DNA of 63,463 nt from Chitinophagaceae bacterium (GCA_016706055.1 JADJKL010000019.1:1-63463); one strand, 5' to 3'. Numbered from the stretch's first letter, positions 1 through 10,252 are shown. The notes: generated by a model not told the origin, from the sequence alone. Made by a program: numbers and translations.

Positions 1-3
1 AAG

Positions 4-79
4 TCGGGAAGACAGGATTCAGAACCTGCGACCCCCTGGTCCCAAACCAGGTGCGCTACCGGCCTGCCGCTACTTCCCG
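4..79 (-). tRNA. tRNA-Pro(TGG), with two apparent one-base insertions
   Basis: On the minus strand the acceptor arms CGGGAAG and CTTCCCG pair over 7 bp. The anticodon arm is CCTGG-TTTGGGA-CCAGG, giving anticodon TGG (proline). The T stem is GCAGG/CCTGT, but the T loop reads TTCTGAAT, one base longer than the invariant 7-nt TTCGAAT. The D arm also has one extra G compared with normal proline tRNAs. Such loops would not be expected in a working tRNA, so I infer sequence errors; two in 76 bases agree with the many frameshifts elsewhere. Confidence 0.9.
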
Positions 80-245
80 ATTCACTCACTGTAGCTTTCG
101 TGAAAGTGAGACCTTCTGAATAAATCAAATTGGAGTGCAAATATAAGGCTTTGTTGCTAATATTCCCATTTTTTTAATCTTAAAAACAAATATACAAACA
201 ACCCTGTTTAAGGCGATTGCCGGTATCTATCATAATTAGTTGAAA

Positions 246-1547
246 CTATTTGCTGGGAACACTTAAAGGGGTGGTTGTTGAAAAATACATCAGTTTATTC
301 ATCTGCTTATTTTTTACATCATCCATATACACAGCAAAGGCTACAATAATTTTACTATTCCCCATTTTTGGCAATTGATCAAAGGGAATAAATAATTCAA
401 GGTTTTTCTGACCTCCTTTATTGTAACTAATCTTTTTATTGGCCATTAAAATCGCCTTGCGGTAAGTTGCTAAAGTTCCGCCCCAATTGTAATAATCGCC
501 ATCTGCCTTTAAAGTAACAACCATCTGATCAATAATCGGCTACAAAATAAACTTCTCAATTTTTGAATTTGTCTTTACATCAAATGATGGTGTAATAACG
601 ATTCCCTTTCTTACTAAATCGTTTACAACCTTAAGGTTTCCTACATTGGTTACATCTACTTTTGCAACAGCGAGGTCAGATTCTGTTTTACCCTTTGGAT
701 AAAATGCGGCTATTAGTTTTTTATCGCCATCTGAGAGCTCATAATTGTCTTTTAATGAATAGCCGTCTGTTGTTTGCCAAGGTGCAATTGCATAGTGCAT
801 GATGGATTTGGGATCATATTTTGTTCCATTGGTATAGAACTGATTGCTGATTTCAAATACATTAAAGTCAACTTTTTCCCTATCCCAACCTTGGGTTTCT
901 CTGTAATAATTGTAAACAGAATCGGATTTATTCCATTTAACAACCCCAGGAAAGCTTTGCTCATGCAATAAACCCAATGAATGGCCCAATTCATGTGTGA
1001 CGACTCTTTTCAATTCCTTTTCATTCCAATGATTGGGATCCGCCTTCATTTCAGTAGTCAACTGGTTTAAATTATATGGTGGATTAATTCCTTTCTTTTT
1101 CAAGCTTGCTATATAATAATCTGCATCTGCAAAAAATAAGGTATCGAAATTGATGGTTTGTTCGTTTTGCTTTCTAAACCTAGCTTCTGTGCCTACTGCT
1201 GAATTATGGCCGTAACCTTTGCCAAGTTTTATCCGCAACTCTGTTGCCGGAGAATTATCTGGTAAAAAACTAAATGTTATATTGGCATATTTTTCCCACT
1301 CTTTAGCACACTCCATTACTTTAGCCCTAAGAACTTTGCTTCCTCCGGCCATAAATTTCACTTTTAATACTGTTCCATTCTCCCACATATGGTAATTGTC
1401 ACCTACACCTCTGTCGCCTAATGTATCTTTCTTTTTTAACATCCAATCTCCAACACCAGTGGTGCAACCCGGCTTTGGAAAGTACTGCGCATTTGCCTGA
1501 GTGCTTATAATCGTTGCTATCATCCCAATTATCAAAACCTTTTTCAT
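246..1547 (-). CDS. Secreted zinc metalloprotease, astacin/matrixin (metzincin) type, interrupted by an in-frame TAG
   Basis: The product begins with a Sec signal peptide (about residues 1-20, ending near NAQ). Near residue 186 it carries HELGHSLGLLHEQ, which fits the HExxHxxGxxHE zinc-binding signature of astacins, followed by a Met-turn candidate (SIMHYA). It should therefore be an exported endopeptidase. The first open stretch ends at a TAG (540-542) after about 335 codons. The same frame stays open for roughly 98 more codons and ends at 246, and that part looks like normal protein sequence. Either a substitution (error or real nonsense mutation) splits a protein of about 433 residues, or the 335-residue protein is natural and the tail is a remnant. 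The next gene upstream on this strand is tRNA-Ser. Confidence 0.72.
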
Positions 1548-1769
1548 GTAAATAATTTTAATTTATAATCGAATATAAAGCGGATATTTCAAACTACTAA
1601 TACCCTTTGAACGGTATGAAGTGTTCATATCTTAAAAAATCTTGTTAAACAGACGTTGAAATGACCGAAAAAGTCACAAAAAAAGCTCTGCAAATATTGC
1701 AAAGCTTGATTTTCGACGGCTCGTTCAATATTAATAAAATTCTCATCCCTTTTATGCTGACTAAGAATG

Positions 1770-1801
1770 AAAAACCCTCCGTCGCTAAGGCTATGGAGGG
1801 T
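1770..1801 (-). terminator. Rho-independent terminator behind tRNA-Ser
   Basis: ACCCTCC (1774-1780) pairs with GGAGGGT (1795-1801). On the minus strand the hairpin is followed by a T run (positions 1774-1771). It lies directly downstream of tRNA-Ser. Confidence 0.7.
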
Positions 1802-1805
1802 AAAG

Positions 1806-1894
1806 CGGAGAGAGTGGGATTCGAACCCACGGTACAGTGTAACCCGTACGACGATTTAGCAAACCGTTCCTTTCGGCCACTCAGGCATCTCTCC
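1806..1894 (-). tRNA. tRNA-Ser(GCT)
   Basis: The acceptor stem is GGAGAGA (1888-1894) with TCTCTCC (1807-1813) and discriminator G. The anticodon loop in CGGTTTGCTAAATCG gives GCT, reading AGC/AGT serine codons. The long variable arm (about GTACGGGTTACACTGTAC) is typical of class II serine tRNAs, and the T loop TTCGAAT is normal. Unlike tRNA-Pro, this gene looks intact. Confidence 0.95.
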
Positions 1895-1937
1895 TTCCCA
1901 ATTATTAAGGGAGGCAAAAATAAAGATTACTAGCTGA

Positions 1938-1994
1938 AAATCCCAAATAATAAATCCCAAATTCCAGCTTATTCTGCGTTGGAATTTGGGATTT
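1938..1994. repeat. AAATCCC heptamer tract forming a 15-bp hairpin next to dnaA
   Basis: From 1938 the sequence runs in 7-base steps: AAATCCC, AAATAAT, AAATCCC, AAATTCC. The inverted copy follows (GGAATTTGGGATTT), so 1952-1966 and 1980-1994 form a perfect 15-bp inverted repeat around a 13-base loop. It lies just downstream of the dnaA stop codon and could act as a terminator or mRNA stabiliser. The 7-base period is shared with the uvrA tracts. Confidence 0.75.
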
Positions 1995-2016
1995 GCTATT
2001 TAATTTATTTTCAAGC

Positions 2017-3450
2017 TTACATAGCAGCTAATTGCACTTTCTGCTGAAGTTCTAATACATTTTCTCTAAACACTCCATCTGTATCCATTAAGTCTTTAAC
2101 CGTTTGGCAAGAATGAATTACAGTGGTATGATCTCTTCCACCAAAGTGTTCGCCAATTGTTTTTAATGAATTTTTAGTGAATGCCTTTGCTAAAAACATT
2201 GTAATCTGTCTGGCCTGAACAATCTCCCTTTTACGGGTCTTTTCCAAAAGCTTAGCATACGACACATCAAAGTATTCGCATACCATTTTCTGGATAGTAT
2301 CGATAGTAATTTCTTTGCTTGATGATTTTACAAAATTTCGTAACACTTTCTTTGCTAAGTCTAGATCAATTTCTCTTCTGTTAAGCGAAGATTGTGCCAA
2401 GAGTGAGATTAATGCTCCTTCTAATTCTCTCACATTATTAGTGATATTATAGGCAATATATTTCACCACTTCTTTTGGCATTTCAAGCCCGTCATTCTTC
2501 ATCTTCCTTTCTAGAATCTCAATCCTTGTATCATATTCCGGCATTTGAAGGTCGGCACTTAATCCCCAGCGAAAACGGCTTAATAACCTTTCCTGAACAC
2601 CATCAAGATCTTTTGGAGATTTATCTGAAGTTAGTATTAGTTGTTTGTGAGATTGATGTAAATGATTGAAAATAGCGAAGAAAGCATCTTGAGATTTCTC
2701 AGCTTTTGCAAAAAACTGAACATCATCTATTATTAATACATCAATCAATTGATAAAAATGGATAAAGTCGTTTATAGCATTATTACGACTATGATCCATA
2801 AACTGGTTGATGAACTTCTCTGAACTTACATACAACACCACTTTATTGGGATGAGCTCTTTTAACCTCGTTACCAATTGCTTGAGCCAAGTGAGTTTTAC
2901 CTAAACCAACGCCACCATATATAACTAATGGATTAAAAGAGTTAGTTCCTGGCTTTTCTGCAACAGTTTTTCCGGCACGACGAGCCACCCTATTACAATC
3001 GCCTTCAATAAATGCTTCGAAAGTATAGATATGATTAAGCTGCGGGTCAATCTGCATTTTTTTCAGACCCGGTATTACAAAAGGATTCTTTACAGGATTG
3101 TTTATGACGAGTGGAAAATCCATTTCGTTATTTGAAAATGTTTTAAAACCCTGACCGCTTACATCCATGGTAACTGGTTTGTTCTTACTATTACCACTAT
3201 CAACCATGATACGATATTCGAGACGAGCTTCTTTACCTAACTCTCTCTTTAATGTCTTCGCTAATAAATTTACGTAATGTTCTTCAAGATACTCGAAAAA
3301 GAATTGGCTTGGAACCTGTATCACCAACACATTGTTCTTAATTGAAACCGGATGGATCGGTTCGAACCAGGTTTTGTAGTGCTGCCATTCTACGATGTCT
3401 TTGATAATCTTCAAGCAATTGGTCCAGATTTTTTCAGCATTTTTCTCCAT
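2017..3450 (-). CDS. dnaA: Chromosomal replication initiator protein DnaA
   Basis: This AAA+ ATPase binds DnaA boxes and opens the origin. The 477-residue reading frame is complete and of usual length. The N-terminal domain I (residues 1 to about 80, with WFEPIHPV) is followed by a linker. The AAA+ core has Walker A GGVGLGKTH near residue 180 and Walker B VLIIDDVQFF. The C-terminal domain IV carries the DnaA signature GGRDHTTVIHSC, which binds DNA. I saw no cluster of TTATNCACA-type boxes in the 136 bases upstream, so an adjacent oriC is not supported. The gene appears to be transcribed alone. It has no frameshift, in contrast to many neighbours. Confidence 0.98.
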   Translation of the reverse strand: MEKNAEKIWTNCLKIIKDIVEWQHYKTWFEPIHPVSIKNNVLVIQVPSQFFFEYLEEHYVNLLAKTLKRELGKEARLEYRIMVDSGNSKNKPVTMDVSGQGFKTFSNNEMDFPLVINNPVKNPFVIPGLKKMQIDPQLNHIYTFEAFIEGDCNRVARRAGKTVAEKPGTNSFNPLVIYGGVGLGKTHLAQAIGNEVKRAHPNKVVLYVSSEKFINQFMDHSRNNAINDFIHFYQLIDVLIIDDVQFFAKAEKSQDAFFAIFNHLHQSHKQLILTSDKSPKDLDGVQERLLSRFRWGLSADLQMPEYDTRIEILERKMKNDGLEMPKEVVKYIAYNITNNVRELEGALISLLAQSSLNRREIDLDLAKKVLRNFVKSSSKEITIDTIQKMVCEYFDVSYAKLLEKTRKREIVQARQITMFLAKAFTKNSLKTIGEHFGGRDHTTVIHSCQTVKDLMDTDGVFRENVLELQQKVQLAAM

Positions 3451-3586
3451 CTGATTTGTAAGCAGTTTATATCGGGTTAACTATAGTTGTTCTTTTCAAT
3501 AAGTCCTAAAAAAATCTCACACAATGTCAGTAAAAAAAATTGGACAGGAAGGCGAATATCACCATTTCTTTTATAAAAAAAAATTT

Positions 3587-4524
3587 TTACCCAACTGTTT
3601 TTTGTGAAACCGAAATATTATGATTTTTAGTCAGTTTTTTGCCCGAAAATTTGGAAAATTCAAAATCTAACCTTCCCAAAATAATTCCCGCAAAACCGAC
3701 CTGATTCACTATAACATCGTTATTCTTTTTATTCTTATATATAAGCGGTTTGTCTAAAAAAGTATGCGTATGTCCACCAATTATCAAATCAATATTCTCC
3801 GTTTCTTTTGAAAGTACTTCGTCGCTTACCCGGTTACTCTCGTAATACTTATTTCCAAGATGTGATAAACAAATTACCATATCACAATCTTCTTTCTTCT
3901 TTAAATGTTCTGCTACTTCATTTGCTTTTTGAACCGGATCTAAATATTTTGTTGCGCCGTATAAATTATCCGCTATTAACCCTTTACCGCTAATACCAAC
4001 TCCAAGTACACCAATCTTCAATTTGCCTTTTTTAAAAATTTTGTACGGCTGTGTTTTTTCTTCCATTGCTGTTCCTGTAAAATCATAATTACAAACCAAC
4101 ATCGGAAAATTTGCATGCTTAGCTAATTGTGTTGCCAGGTTTTCCATACCTGCATCAAAATCATGATTGCCGATTGTTGTGGCGTCATATCCTAACGAAG
4201 TCATTGCTTTTATTTCAGGTTCTCCTTTATAAATATTAAAGTAGGGTGTTCCTTGAAAAATATCTCCGGCATCCAGCAACAAAACATTTTCTTCTTCATT
4301 TCTTATTTTACTAATCAATTGTCCTCTCGAAGCAATGCCTCCAAGCCCTGATTGCGGCTTCCATCCATAGGAAATGGTTCTAACCTGCTATGCGTATCAT
4401 TAGTATGCAAAATGGTCAGTTTTAAAGGATTAAAATACGTAGCAGCCTCCATTATTGAAGGACCAGCCAGCATTGCACCGGCGGACATGGCAGCTTGTTG
4501 TATAAATTTTTTCCTATTCAACAT
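3587..4524 (-). CDS. Metallophosphatase, N-terminal half of a bifunctional 5'-nucleotidase (one frameshift)
   Basis: A calcineurin-like phosphoesterase of the UshA/5'-nucleotidase type, expected to dephosphorylate nucleotides outside the cytoplasm. The metal-binding motifs appear in order: HTNDTH near residue 39, DAGDIFQG, GNHDFDAG and GGHTHT. The N-terminus MLNRKKFIQQAAMSAGAML resembles a Tat-type leader, although RK replaces the twin arginine. The frame breaks near 4345-4355. Adding one base there restores LGGIASRGQLISKIR, the usual continuation. The start overlaps the end of the upstream gene by 11 bases, so the two are probably translationally coupled and their products act together. Confidence 0.85.
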
Positions 4525-5265
4525 TTGTCACTCTGTTTTCAACTTTAGCATTAATATTCTTACCAATTCCTTTCAGGTATTTTATATAATCAAAAATCGC
4601 ATCCCGCATCAGATAACCATTCGATAGTTGAGGTATATCTTTCAACATATCGGCATTGTTACCACCATTTGCCACATAATCTGAGTTTGCGATTGTATAT
4701 ATTTTTCCCGGATCCATTGGCTTGCCATCAATCAATACTTTTACTGCCTTCCCATTTTTTATTTGCATCGTAATGCCGGCAACCGGCCATCCTCCATCTG
4801 TAGCAATAATATCTAAAAACTCTTGTAGTACTGTTCCCTTCAATTTTTGAAGTATCAATAAATTATCAAATGGCATTATTTCAAAAATTCTTCCTCGTGT
4901 TACATCTCCTTTTGGCAATTGATTTATACGTATCCCTCCATAGTTCATTACTGCTGCATCACATCAGTATTATATTTTTCCTTTGCCATATGCAAATAGG
5001 CGTCTGCCAAAAAATTTCCCAACTGCACTTCCGGGCATTTTTTTTCCATATTCACATCGGCATAACCTATAACTCCGTTCATCAATGTGTTCACATTAGC
5101 CTTATACGGAGCAAGAAAGTTAATTAGTGCAGTATCTTTTTGTAATGAATCATTAATAGTATATGAATGATAAGCTAGCTGCTGGCTTTTATACGTAGTG
5201 TTGCAAGAGGTCCCTGCTACGGCAAGTATAAAAAAAACAAGTAGTAATCGAAAATTCTTCCTCAT
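4514..5265 (-). CDS. Lipoprotein with 5'-nucleotidase C-terminal (substrate-binding) domain (one frameshift)
   Basis: The chosen start at 5265 gives a lipoprotein signal (LLLVFFILAVAGTSC, lipobox AGTSC). The rest matches the 5'-nucleotidase C-terminal domain, with LGNFLADAYLHMA, then AVMNYGGIRI, and TIANSDYVANGGNNADM near the end. This domain normally binds the nucleotide base in one polypeptide with the metallophosphatase; here it is a separate gene immediately upstream of it. The frame breaks near 4950-4965, between NTDV and AVMNYGG, and a one- to two-base correction joins the parts. I infer an outer-membrane or periplasmic nucleotide-scavenging pair. Confidence 0.85.
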
Positions 5266-5383
5266 GATTGGTGTCTGCTTTGAAGGTATAGATATTTTAT
5301 CCGTCAACAAAGAAATCAGAAAATATTTCTCATATTAATCCGCATCTTTGTAGTCAAATTTTTCAGGATAAAACCCTGACAGT

Positions 5384-6947
5384 ATGCAAAAAATATTACA
5401 CTTAAGTTGCTGCCATCAGAAGCAGCTAACGAAGCCACTGTAAAGCAATACATCGCAAAAGCAGAAGCTATAAAGCCTGAAACTATTACTGGCTACAGTA
5501 TTCTAAAACAATCCATTGATGCCAGAAGTAAGCAGCCTTGGGTAAATCTAAGTCTTCAGGTTTACATCAATGAGCCTTGTCAAGAAAGAGAGTTACTGCA
5601 ATTTAATTTCAGAGATGTATCAAAAGCTGATAAAAAAGTTGTCATTATTGGTGCAGGACCAGCAGGATTATTTGCGGCACTTCAATTAATAGAAGCTGGC
5701 ATTAAACCTATTCTGCTTGAAAGAGGAAAAGATGTAAGAGCCAGAAGAAGAGATCTTGCAATACTTAATAAAGAAGGTGAGGTAAATCCTGAAAGTAATT
5801 ATTGCTTTGGTGAAGGTGGTGCTGGTACTTATAGTGATGGAAAACTTTATACAAGAAGTAGTAAAAGAGGCGATATAACAGAATCCTGAACCTCTTCGTT
5901 TATTTCGGTGCAGAGGAAAAGATTTTGTACGAAGCTCATCCACATATTGGCACTAATAAATTACCAGGCATTATCACTGCCATGAGAGAAAAAATTATTG
6001 CTTGTGGCGGCGATTTTATATTTGAAAAAAAAGTGGTTGATTTTATTATACAGAACCAGGAAATAAAAGGTGTAAAAACACAAGATGGCAATTCCTTTGA
6101 TGGCGATGCTGTTATTTTAGCAACAGGACATTCGGCAAGAGATATTTTTTATTTATTACATGATAAAAAGATACTAATTGAATCGAAGCCATTTGCATTG
6201 GGAGTAAGAGTCGAACATCCTCAATCATTAATTGATAACAGTCAATACCATTGCAATATTCGTAGTGAATATTTACCGCCAGCTTCCTATAGTTGGGTGC
6301 AGCAGGTAGATGGCAAAGGTGTTTTTTCTTTTTGTATGTGTCCCGGTGGTATTATTGCGCCAGCAGCCACTTCTCCCGGCGAATTGGTGGTAAATGGCTG
6401 GAGTCCTTCTAAAAGAAACAATCCATATGCAAACAGTGGCATTGTGGTAACAGTGGAAGAAAAAGATATGGCTGCCTATAAAAAGCATGGTGCATTAGCA
6501 GCTTTACATTTTCAACAGGCTGTAGAAAAAAAAGCATTTGATATTGGTGGCGGAAAATTTGTTGCACCGGCACAACGTTTAGTTGATTTTGCAAATAATA
6601 AAATTTCTGCTTCACTTCCTGATTGTTCTTATTTGCCAGGTACTAATTCCAGCGACTTAAAAGAGGTGTTACCTGATTTTGTACATAAAAGCCTGCAAAT
6701 TGCTTTTGCTGAATATGGAAAGAAAATGAAAGGCTATTTTACAAACGATGCAATTGTTGTAGCAACCGAATCCAGAACATCTTCACCCGTTCGTATTCCC
6801 AGAGATGTCAGTACATTAGAGCATCCTCAGATTAAAAAATTATATCCTTGCGGAGAAGGCGCCGGTTATGCAGGCGGCATTGTAAGTGCCGCAATGGATG
6901 GTGAAAGAGTAGCAAAAATGATTGAAATGGCTATCAATAAAAATTAA
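5384..6947 (+). CDS. NAD(P)/FAD-dependent dehydrogenase (COG2509-like), two frameshifts
   Basis: A flavoprotein of the uncharacterised FAD-dependent dehydrogenase group. The dinucleotide-binding motif VVIIGAGPAGLFAALQL lies about 85 residues in, and ATGHSARD, FCMCPGG and a C-terminal CGEGAGYAGGIVSAAMDG are visible; the last is typical of this family's FAD site. The ATG at 5384 reads MQKILHL and needs a small indel near 5405 to join LLPSEAANEA. A second break near 5885 joins KRGDI to LNLFVYFGAEEK. Total length of about 520 residues suits the family. The true substrate is unknown. It is a single gene with no obvious operon partner. Confidence 0.82.
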
Positions 6948-7050
6948 TCTCCCTATATTTAAGCATTTCGCACGGTAAAATTCGCAGCTTGCCGATTAAT
7001 TGATGCCGTTTCATCAGGAAATTTAATTTTACAGTACAAACCAACTCAAT

Positions 7051-7977
7051 ATGACCTTACTCGAATTAAAAAATCTTAAAAAATATTTTGCTACACAAAA
7101 AGCAGTTGATGATATCAGCCTGAAAGTAGAACAAGGGCAGATATTCGGATTACTTGGACCAAACGGTGCTGGCAAAACAACACTTATCAGGATGATCACC
7201 GGAATTTTTTATCCGGATGAAGGACAGATTATTTTTGACGGTAAAAAATTTGACCCGATTAAAGATGTAGAATACATCGGCTATATGCCGGAGGAAAGAG
7301 GCTTGTATAAGAAGATGAAAATCGGTGAACAAACCATGTACCTGGCGCAATTAAAAGGATTGAAAAAAGCAGATGCATTGGCAAAAATCAAACAATGGTT
7401 TATCAAATTTGAAATGGAAGGCTGGTGGAACAAAAAAGTAGAAGACCTGTCAAAAGGGATGAGCCAGAAACTACAATTTGTTACAACTGTTTTACATAAT
7501 CCAAAACTCATCATACTCGATGAGCCTTTCAGCGGATTGGATCCTGTAAACAGCAATCTTATTAAAGATGAGATTTACAACCTTGCAAAAAATGGTGCTA
7601 CGATTATATTCAGTACGCATCGTATGGAGCAAGTAGAAGAAATATGTGATCACATTGCTCTGGTGAACAAAGGAAGTATCATTCTAGATGGAACTGTAGC
7701 AAAAGTGAAGCAGGACTTTAAAGAAAACCTGTTTAGTATCGGCGCCGATCAGATGCCAGCAGTAAATGGAGAAACTCCTTTTGATATTGTTGGTACAAAG
7801 GCAGAAAAAAATATTGTAAGAATTAAAGAAGGAAGAAGTTCTAATGATGTGCTGCAATATCTTTTACAAAATGGAGCACAGATAAATTCATTCAATGAAA
7901 TACTTCCTTCGTTGAACGATATTTTTATTAAACTGGTAGAAGGAACACCGGCTGCCCGTCAATTTCAAAAAGTATAA
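7051..7977 (+). CDS. ABC transporter ATP-binding protein (NatA-like)
   Basis: The ATPase subunit of a drug/Na+-type ABC-2 exporter. It shows Walker A GPNGAGKTT near residue 36, the signature LSKGMSQK, Walker B LIILDEPFSGLD and the switch histidine in STHRMEQ. After about residue 220 comes a C-terminal extension (PFDIVGTKAEKNIVRIKEG) common in this subfamily, with the typical LNDIFIKLVEG end. The permease starts 24 bases downstream, so the pair forms an operon. The substrate cannot be told from the sequence. Confidence 0.93.
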   Translation: MTLLELKNLKKYFATQKAVDDISLKVEQGQIFGLLGPNGAGKTTLIRMITGIFYPDEGQIIFDGKKFDPIKDVEYIGYMPEERGLYKKMKIGEQTMYLAQLKGLKKADALAKIKQWFIKFEMEGWWNKKVEDLSKGMSQKLQFVTTVLHNPKLIILDEPFSGLDPVNSNLIKDEIYNLAKNGATIIFSTHRMEQVEEICDHIALVNKGSIILDGTVAKVKQDFKENLFSIGADQMPAVNGETPFDIVGTKAEKNIVRIKEGRSSNDVLQYLLQNGAQINSFNEILPSLNDIFIKLVEGTPAARQFQKV

Positions 7978-8001
7978 CCTTTACCAACTAAACTAATTAT
8001 A

Positions 8002-9270
8002 ATGAACAAGATCTGGTTAATAATAAAAAGAGAATACCTGACAAGGGTTCGCAAAAAAACTTTCATCATTTCAACTTTACTTTTTCCTCTCTTATATCTG
8101 GGATTAATTTTCGGAATGGGATTTATTGCTGAGAAGAGTAAGCAAAACCTTAAGGTTGCAGTTATTGACAAGTCCGGCTATTTCACTGATGAGAATATCG
8201 CTTATCAAAATAGCATTGACGATAACTCTACTTTGAAATTGGTGAAAGACTCAGCAGAAAGTGTAATTGCTGATTATAAAGCTCAAGGATATGATGGCTA
8301 TATTGTAATACCACCGATTAACTGGAAGGAAGGATACGACAGCCTATTCTTCAATTCAAACAAGTCGTATGGAAGTGCTGTAAAAGCCCCTATTGAAGCA
8401 AAGCTTAACAGGATATGGAGTGGTATTAAAAATGACAGCCTGCGAATAGATACAGAAAAGCAGACTATACTTACAAAAACTCTGACTGTAACTGCAAAAA
8501 ATCTGGAGGATGAAAAAGCGAATGCAAATACGGCTGAAGGCATTGGCTATGTGGCAGGGTTTCTTATTTATTTCATACTACTTATTTATGGCTCACAGGT
8601 AATGATGGGTGTGATGGAAGAAAAAACAAACCGGAGTGCAGAAGTGATTGTTTCTTCTGTAAAACCTTTTCAAATGATGTTGGGCAAAATTTTAGGTATT
8701 GGTCTAGTCGCATTAACGCAGTTTCTGCTTTGGATTGCATTTGTATTGATTGTTTACAATGTTGGCAAAGCAACTGGTGGTGATATGGCAAGTAGTATTG
8801 TCGGAGGTATCCAAAATATGTTTACAAGTGTAAATGTGCCGTTAGTGCTATTCTGTTTTGGCTTTTACTTCCTAGCTGGCTTCTTTTTCTACTCCGCATT
8901 ATACGGTGCTATCGGAAGTGCTGCCAATGAAGATATGAGAGAAGCACAATCATTGGCTTTTCCAGTTACTATGCTTGTTATTATATCAATAGCATTAATG
9001 ACAGCAGCCATAAAAGATCCAACCGGACCAATTGCTGTTTGGGCAAGCATAATACCTTTTAGTTCGCCAATAGTAATGATGGCGAGAATTCCATACGGTG
9101 TGCCGGGAACAGTTCCTTGGTGGCAATTAGGTCTTTCGATGGCCTTTCTCATATTAGGATTCATGTTCACCGTTTGGTTTGCAGGAAAAATTTACCGCAT
9201 AGGCATTTTAATGTATGGCAAAAAACCAAGTTGGAAAGAAATGATCAAATGGGCTTTTAGAAAAAATTAA
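8002..9270 (+). CDS. ABC-2 type transporter permease (NatB-like)
   Basis: A 422-residue membrane partner of the ATPase just upstream. One membrane segment lies near residues 26-46 (LFPLLYLGLIFGMGFIA). A large extracytoplasmic loop of about 130 residues follows, and then five or six membrane segments from residue 180 on (YVAGFLIYFILLIYGSQ through WLAFLILGFMFTVWFAG). The motif MGVMEEKTNRSAEVIVSSVKP, just after the second segment, is characteristic of NatB/ABC-2 permeases. The reading frame is intact and is followed by a strong terminator. Confidence 0.92.
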   Translation: MNKIWLIIKREYLTRVRKKTFIISTLLFPLLYLGLIFGMGFIAEKSKQNLKVAVIDKSGYFTDENIAYQNSIDDNSTLKLVKDSAESVIADYKAQGYDGYIVIPPINWKEGYDSLFFNSNKSYGSAVKAPIEAKLNRIWSGIKNDSLRIDTEKQTILTKTLTVTAKNLEDEKANANTAEGIGYVAGFLIYFILLIYGSQVMMGVMEEKTNRSAEVIVSSVKPFQMMLGKILGIGLVALTQFLLWIAFVLIVYNVGKATGGDMASSIVGGIQNMFTSVNVPLVLFCFGFYFLAGFFFYSALYGAIGSAANEDMREAQSLAFPVTMLVIISIALMTAAIKDPTGPIAVWASIIPFSSPIVMMARIPYGVPGTVPWWQLGLSMAFLILGFMFTVWFAGKIYRIGILMYGKKPSWKEMIKWAFRKN

Positions 9271-9294
9271 TACTGCCGCTTAAATAAAAAAGAT

Positions 9295-9326
9295 AAACCC
9301 ATTCCGCTTTAAAGGAATGGGTTTTT
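9295..9326. terminator. Terminator behind the ABC exporter operon
   Basis: AAACCCATTCC (9295-9305) pairs with GGAATGGGTTT (9314-9324) across an 8-base loop, and a T run follows. Confidence 0.85.
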
Positions 9327-9434
9327 TGTTAAAATTTTCCAGTTTTCAATTTTGATACAATCAAATACGAATTCAATCGTATATTTGATACGAAGACTTT
9401 CGTTAAACAGATTTAGCCATTAAAAAATTAAAGT

Positions 9435-10252
9435 ATGAAACCAAGAACCATTGTAAACAATCGCTTATTAATTGTGCTGTTAACAGCAGGACTTACCGTA
9501 GGACTTATTTCCTGGGATTATCATCAAACACCCGGTCAGTTCGAACAATCTATAAATGATACCACACCGAAGAAAAAAAACTACGACCTGGATAAAAAAG
9601 TAAGAAATCTCGATGATGTGCTGGATGAATTAGATGCTGCCGATATGAAGATCAACATGGAGAATATGAAGAAGGAATTGGCAGAAGCCATGAAAGGTAT
9701 TGACCAGGAAAAATAAAACTTGAGATTGAAAAGGCGATTGCACAAGTTGACCTGGCAAAAATTCAGCAAGAAGTACAGGAGTCACTGGCCAAGGTTGACT
9801 TTTCTAAAATGCAGGCTGAACTGGCAGAAGTATTGAAAAGTGTAGACATGGCTAAGATTCAAAAAGAAGTACAGAAATCACTGGCAAAAGTTGATTGGGA
9901 AAAAGTAAAAGCCGAAATAGAAAAAGTGAAAAATATCGACTTCAAAAAAATCAAGGATGAGATGAAAGACCTGGGGCCAAAGATGGAAAAAGAATTAAAG
10001 AAAGCTAAAATTGAAATTGAAAAAGCAAAAGGAGAAATCAAAGAATTTAAAAACTTCACAGAGGGATTGGAAAATGACGGACTCATTAATAAAAAAGAAG
10101 GCTTTTCATTAAAGCATAAAGACGGAGAGCTTTTCATTAATGGAAATAAAGCATCTCAAATGACTTACACCAAGTACAGAAGCTTTTTGGAAAAACACAA
10201 ACAATTCAATATTAAAATAAACGATGACGACTTCAAACTCGATATTGATTAA
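9435..10252 (+). CDS. Membrane-anchored coiled-coil protein with 16-residue repeats (one frameshift)
   Basis: The family is not recognised. The N-terminus has one hydrophobic segment (RLLIVLLTAGLTVGLISW, residues 10-27), a signal anchor or signal peptide. From about residue 100 a lysine- and glutamate-rich helix contains a near-16-residue repeat: VDLAKIQQEVQESLAK, VDFSKMQAELAEVLKS, VDMAKIQKEVQKSLAK, then a 15-residue unit VDWEKVKAEIEKVKN. The C-terminal part (FSLKHKDGELFINGNKAS) looks folded. The frame breaks in the A run at about 9707-9711; removing one A joins QEK to IKLEIEKAIAQ. I infer a periplasmic structural or sensing protein. An AT-rich promoter-like TTTG/TATATTTG pair lies near 9351-9387. 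Confidence 0.7.

Noticed and set aside
1645..1933. Frames on both strands spanning tRNA-Ser
   Set aside because: They are read through the tRNA and its terminator and have no protein features.
3451..3586. Region upstream of dnaA considered as oriC
   Set aside because: No cluster of DnaA-box-like 9-mers and no AT-rich 13-mer array could be seen.
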